Source: Perca fluviatilis
Lineage: Eukaryota > Chordata > Actinopteri > Perciformes > Percidae
Assembly: GCF_010015445.1 (NCBI RefSeq)
Contig: NC_053119.1
Coordinates: 7,240,550 to 7,304,549 of the forward strand
DNA length: 64,000 bases
Direction of reading: 5' to 3'
Every line of letters begins with the position of its first letter. Position 1 is the first letter of the stretch. Below, piece by piece: positions 33,021-64,000 of the stretch. The translations under genes were made by a program, and so were the position numbers. The notes under the pieces were generated by a model, which saw only the letters and a list, made by a program, of their open reading frames with translations, did not search any database and was not told the origin of the DNA.

Positions 33021-34065
33021 AAGCCTTTTCTTCTCCTCAGTGCTACAGTACTGAAGTGACAAAGATGTTTGTTTTTTTAATCAGAGGTGACTGGCTCTGC
33101 ATAGTGTTTTTGTCCAAAAGTCTGAATGTGTTAGTGTGTAGTGCCGGCTGCTTTCAGTCTACTCAACTGCTTTGCACAGCTATAGTTTGTGTCATGCACT
33201 TCTGTGATGACTAGTTAATTAATACCTGATCCAAAGAGAGTTCTTCCTATTAAAATCTAAATGATCATGTTGCAGCTTGTCTAATGTGAAGATTTACAGC
33301 CCCTTCCCATTGGGTTGAAAACACAAATGAAGCTCCAGTTTTGTACAGTGAGCAGCAAAGCTCTATCCACCAATTTGACCAGATGACTTCTGTTCAGCCT
33401 GACCCCCCCCCCCAGTAGCTCTTTTTTTTTCTTCCCCTCTACATCCTTGAACAGGCTGCTTCTCTCTTGCTCAGATTAAGCCTCGGCTGACTGATTGACA
33501 CAGATTACAGGTGAAGGCACGGAGGTCACAACCTGTGAGGAACAAATATAAAGGCTTTCAGATCACACACCAGCAGGCGCAATACTCTACACCACACACA
33601 GATATGTATCCAGTCTGTTCAAAGTCAATCAACAATTAAAATGTACCGATTTAGGTTTGTGTTAACTAAGTAACCACCACCCATACAGCTGGTTACTGTA
33701 GTTGATAATGCGGTGAGAAAATGTAACGAGCACAACCTTTGATTTAGGATTGATCTGGAGATTTCAAAACTGAACAAACTTTAAATGTTTAAATAGGTTT
33801 CATCCTCCTGCTGGGTCAAACAAAGAGATTATTTAATTGACTATTTTCTGTCTATTAAATTTGTTCTCTTGCATTATTCCCAGAGCTATAGTTGGTTTTC
33901 GTGCTAGGTAGGGTAAAGTATTGATTTTGAAATAGTTATTTTGTTTTCACATGACTCATTCTCCTTCAGTCTTTTCCAGGATAAAATCAGATTTTCAATT
34001 CAACAAAATTAAGTCAAATTAAACACTGACTTTTAAAGAATTTAAAGTCCTGTCGAACGTCTTTT
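33020..34065. other. Spacer, no gene recognised
   Basis: Ordinary AT-rich sequence with a C9 run near 33404. No coding, named repeat or splice pattern seen. Confidence 0.4.
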
Positions 34066-35556
34066 TTAAAGATACAATATGTAACATTTCTGCATTAAAA
34101 TGTCTAAAAACGACCATACCTATGTTATATATTTTTATGAGTTGTGTTCTTACACTATCCCAAATGTTTCCACCAAATGTCAAACTCAGAGAAATCAGTT
34201 ATTTTATTTTCAGACACGGAGCGTTTCCTTTAGTCGCCCGTCAAAGGAAGCGTTCTGTGATTTAATTACATGCCACTTTGCAACACAATAATACAACAGA
34301 GACCTTATTTATTGATGCATATCAATATCGATCCAGCTTAACGTTACTACAGTGTGCTGGTTGACAAGTAGCTAACGTTAATGCTAAAGCTTGGTGGATA
34401 ACATTATAGGGTTACAACATCGTTCAACACGCTCATAAAGTTATTTTTTAGTATGATTGTTTTGACCATGGTTAACAGCACTGGTCTAACCCACGAATGA
34501 GTTCACCAGTAATGTTAACGTTAGCTGTATAGATAGACAATTAATCTAATGCTAATTTAACCAGCTAGCTATTACACTCCGGTCTGACTGCCTTACTCCC
34601 CCGGTGCAGAGAGACAGAGAACTGACAACTTCCCCCAGGACGTATAACTAGCTAGTTACCGTTAGCCCCCAGTCAGCTAGCAGCCAGCCACTTTCATTAC
34701 AGCAATCCCCCCGGCCAGAACTTATCTCCAGTGCCTGGTGCTTACGACGCTAACGGCAGTTTAATGAAGCGTCGGGAAACGGACCATATCAGACCCAGCA
34801 CCCAAGTCACAACAGCGACCATCCAAACGTTAGCTAGCTACGTCTCCGTTAGCGCTACCTGTGTCTGTGCCGAAAACCTCCTCCCTGCCGAATTTCTCCC
34901 CCCTTCGCGTTTAGCTGACTTTACGGTTCGCTAAATTAACCCGACAAAAGGTGGGTTAAGCACCAAAATGAAAAGTTAAGATTACTGGAAAGTGAAGGGG
35001 AGATAATTCCGGGCAGCTGGGAGATGTTCTACTGCTGGACAACAGGCATCGAACGTCCTGGCTCGCTGTCGCGGAGATACCCCCGGCAATCCCCGCCCCC
35101 ACCCGTCTCTCTCCCTCGTTTAGTAGCTAGCTAGCGTTACAACAAACCCTGTCCGCCCCGATGTTGAAACCATCCAAAAGGTGACACTGATATGTGAAAT
35201 ATTTTGTGTTTTAGCTGCTGGCTAATGTTAGTTTGCTGGCTCACTAGCTAGCTAACTGGTCAGCTAACAATAAAAATCAAATCAAGAAAAACATAATTAT
35301 GTTGGGGAAACAGCAGCTATTTTATTAGAATAACATGAATAGACGTTACTAAACGTAACGTGAATAAACTTGAATGGGTGAACTCGTCCGTGAACAGATG
35401 CATTCTAACCAACTAAGCCATTTAACACTTAAAAACTACAACTCCCATAATTCCACGCAACTTCCCAACGTCATCAAAAGTCTGTGTTTACCGTCCATTG
35501 TTTTGTTTTTGTTTGAGAGACCGCCAGCGGCAGAAAGTTACATATTGTACATTTAA
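34066..35556. mobile_element. TTAA-flanked inverted-repeat DNA element, about 1.49 kb
   Basis: Left TTAA-AGATACAATATGTAAC, right GTTACATATTGTACA-TTTAA, inverse over about 25 bp. TTAA at 34066-34069 and 35553-35556. The interior is rich in GCTAACGTTAGC/TAGCTAGC words. No transposase recognised. Confidence 0.72.
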
Positions 35557-37605
35557 CTGAATGCTAAATGGTTTGGGTGATATTTTGTCAACTTCCAGCT
35601 GAATCCTATCATGATGGTATGATCGTATTGAATAAATGTTCTTCAATCATTTGTTGCTCAAATTAATAATTCTGAGCGAGCTATAGACAAAACAATGGCA
35701 TTTCTTTATTTGATGTAACTGACGTAATACATGACCGTGGCACCCAGTGGTCACTTCATGATATACTGCATGTATATTGATATTGGCAAAATATTGTCAA
35801 GTATGGTGATAAAGAGTTCAACCATATTGCCCAGCCAGGGTTTTATACATACACACGTCAGAGGCAAGTTTTCACCCCAAAAAATATTTTTCTGATTATC
35901 ATTATTTCACTGTTTAATTATATTTTCGGTTAACTATTTCTATGATGATCTACATACTATTTCAAAACCTCTGCAATCCCAGGAATGTCGTTCTGGTAGA
36001 GAAGTATGTAACAGGATGCACACCACCTGCACCTGTTGTGCCCCTTCCTCCTCCCCCCACTCCATCTCCGTCCACCCGCTCCATCAGGAGCACATCGCGC
36101 ATTACTCCCGGACCAGATCCCGCCGTAGTTCAACATCACGTCTCCTTAAGTCCTCTAATATTTCCTCATTTATGTCATCAACGCATCCATGATTCACGGA
36201 AATGTTGTGTAAATCACAACAAGCCACAAAGAATGCTGCGACTTTTTGAGGACTGTACTGTAAAATGCCTCCTGACCTATCCAAACACCTGAAGCGCATT
36301 TTCAGTAATATTTTCCTTTGTAATTATGTATTGTTTGCAAAAATGTGAACTGCTGCATCCATTTAGATGAGAGAAGTGTATGCCGTTGTGCACACGCTAC
36401 ATTATGGCCAAGCATGCGCCCCTAAAATAGCATCTGAATAACGCGCTACTGACTTTAGACTAGCACCACTGACTTTAGACTAGCACCACTGCCTTTAGAC
36501 TAGCGCCACTGACTTTAGACTAGCGCCACTGACTTTAGACTAGCACCACTGCCTTTAGACTAGCGCCACTGCCTTTAGACTAGCGCCACTGCCTTTAGAC
36601 TAGCACCACTGACTTTAGACTACCACCACTGACTTTAGACTAGCACCACTGACTTTAGACTAGTACCACTGACTTTAGACCAGGTTTTTCCTGGTCAGTG
36701 GTGAAATTGTTTTCTGAAACTGCAAAATAGCACCAGGGAACATTTGCGCCGGAACACGCCTCCTCTTTTCGCTGAACCACCCCCAGGAGCGCAAATATAT
36801 TCCCTAATTTACCAACGTGCGTCTGTGGAAGGAAAAGTCCGCTGTGCGTCGGGTGCAAAATAGGAATGATACATGCGTCGGTGTACAAAGGCAATTGCGC
36901 TGAGTGCAAGATAGGGCCCTATAACCCATCTGCCCCCATTACTGTAGATGATTACTATTAGTTCTATCAACACAACACTCCACAATAATTATAATTCCAC
37001 TCACTTATATACAGTACTACTTACATATTGATATTTGTTTACAATCCCATCGATATATTTGCCTTATGTCCTCTCTGCCCCTTATCTATTTTTAAGATTG
37101 TAAAAGTTTTAAGATTGTAAAAGTCTTTACTGTGCAATGTAGTCCCACTGTAGTTGTATTTGTGTCCCTCCTTAAGTGCATTTGTATTGTATTGTGACTG
37201 TATCGTATTTTATTGTATTGTACTGTATTAATAGTAGTGTTTTATGTTGTTACAGTTAGGATTAGGCTGGCTGCAAAGACACCTTAATTTCCCAGCTGGT
37301 ATTAATGAAGTCATCTATTATCTTTTTTTCTATCTATCTAGAAAAGTCTTAAATCCCTCTTACTTTATTGACAGCAAATTTCATTGCCAGAAATGGTCAA
37401 ATTTAAAAATGCAGAGTCAAACGAATGCTCAGAATCAGTCTTTAAAAAACATGTTGTGTATGACCCTCGAAACAATACCAAGGACATGACCTTGGTGTCC
37501 TGCGCCCAGCCATAACTGTACCTTTTACATGTTCCCCTTGAGTCACTTATTTTTTTTCCCATGAGACCTCTGAAATTACCCTCTCTTTCTATCCCCCCCC
37601 TACAG
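35557..37605. other. Spacer before the atp2b coding start
   Basis: Contains remnants of AT-rich repeats, a CT-rich stretch around 36040-36080 and the 20-bp minisatellite at 36448-36680. The polypyrimidine run just before 37605 leads into the first coding exon of atp2b. Confidence 0.5.
36448..36680. repeat. 20-bp tandem repeat, about 12 units
   Basis: Unit ACTGACTTTAGACTAGCACC, back to back with A/C and A/G variants. There are no spacers, so it is a minisatellite and not a CRISPR array. Confidence 0.96.

Positions 37606-64000
<26,395 letters not shown>

Noticed and set aside
36448..36680. Regular 20-bp repeats suggestive of a CRISPR array
   Set aside because: Units are back to back with no spacers, and the genome is eukaryotic.

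Overview
This is vertebrate genomic DNA, almost certainly from a spiny-rayed (percomorph-type) teleost. Genes are split by GT-AG introns. The spacers are full of long (CA)n/(TG)n tracts, Tc1-like fold-backs, hAT- and TTAA-type inverted-repeat elements, LINE tails and a tRNA-derived SINE. The zinc-finger genes carry an N-terminal module I know from expanded teleost families. Nothing bacterial, viral or CRISPR-like was seen.

Layout. (1) 2893-14149, minus strand: deaf1, with eight conserved coding exons plus one probable 45-nt cassette exon. The start codon is at 14149, the SAND domain is in exons 4-6, and the C-terminal coiled-coil/MYND exons lie off the left edge. Its introns are filled with transposons and two coding exons touch long dinucleotide repeats. 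(2) 16924-19350 and 23275-25027, plus strand: two tandem paralogous C2H2 zinc-finger genes (12 and 8 fingers). They lie in a segmental duplication of about 4-5 kb per copy, and each copy has since gained its own insertions. (3) 25028-37605: no protein gene recognised; LINE tails, DNA transposons, minisatellites and a possible conserved non-coding block near 32.7-33.0 kb. (4) 37701 to beyond 64000, plus strand: a plasma-membrane Ca2+-ATPase (atp2b/PMCA), 13 coding exons seen, about 777 residues from the N-terminus to the P-domain hinge region. The last exons are off the right edge.

The genes are functionally unrelated: a SAND/MYND transcription factor, a pair of polydactyl zinc-finger DNA-binding proteins and a calcium pump. 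deaf1 and the first zinc-finger gene are divergently oriented about 2.8 kb apart. All exon joins were checked by reading phase.

The most interesting observations are: the second zinc-finger gene appears to end in former 3' UTR plus a piece of a LINE; a poly(A) retrocopy landed in the polypyrimidine tract of the first zinc-finger gene and duplicated that tract; deaf1 exon 3 uses the first GT of a (GT)n microsatellite as its donor and exon 6 has a (TG)n tract at its acceptor; deaf1 intron 1 looks like a GC-AG intron; and several TTAA-flanked elements carry internal minisatellites. I do not see a wholly new biological system here.
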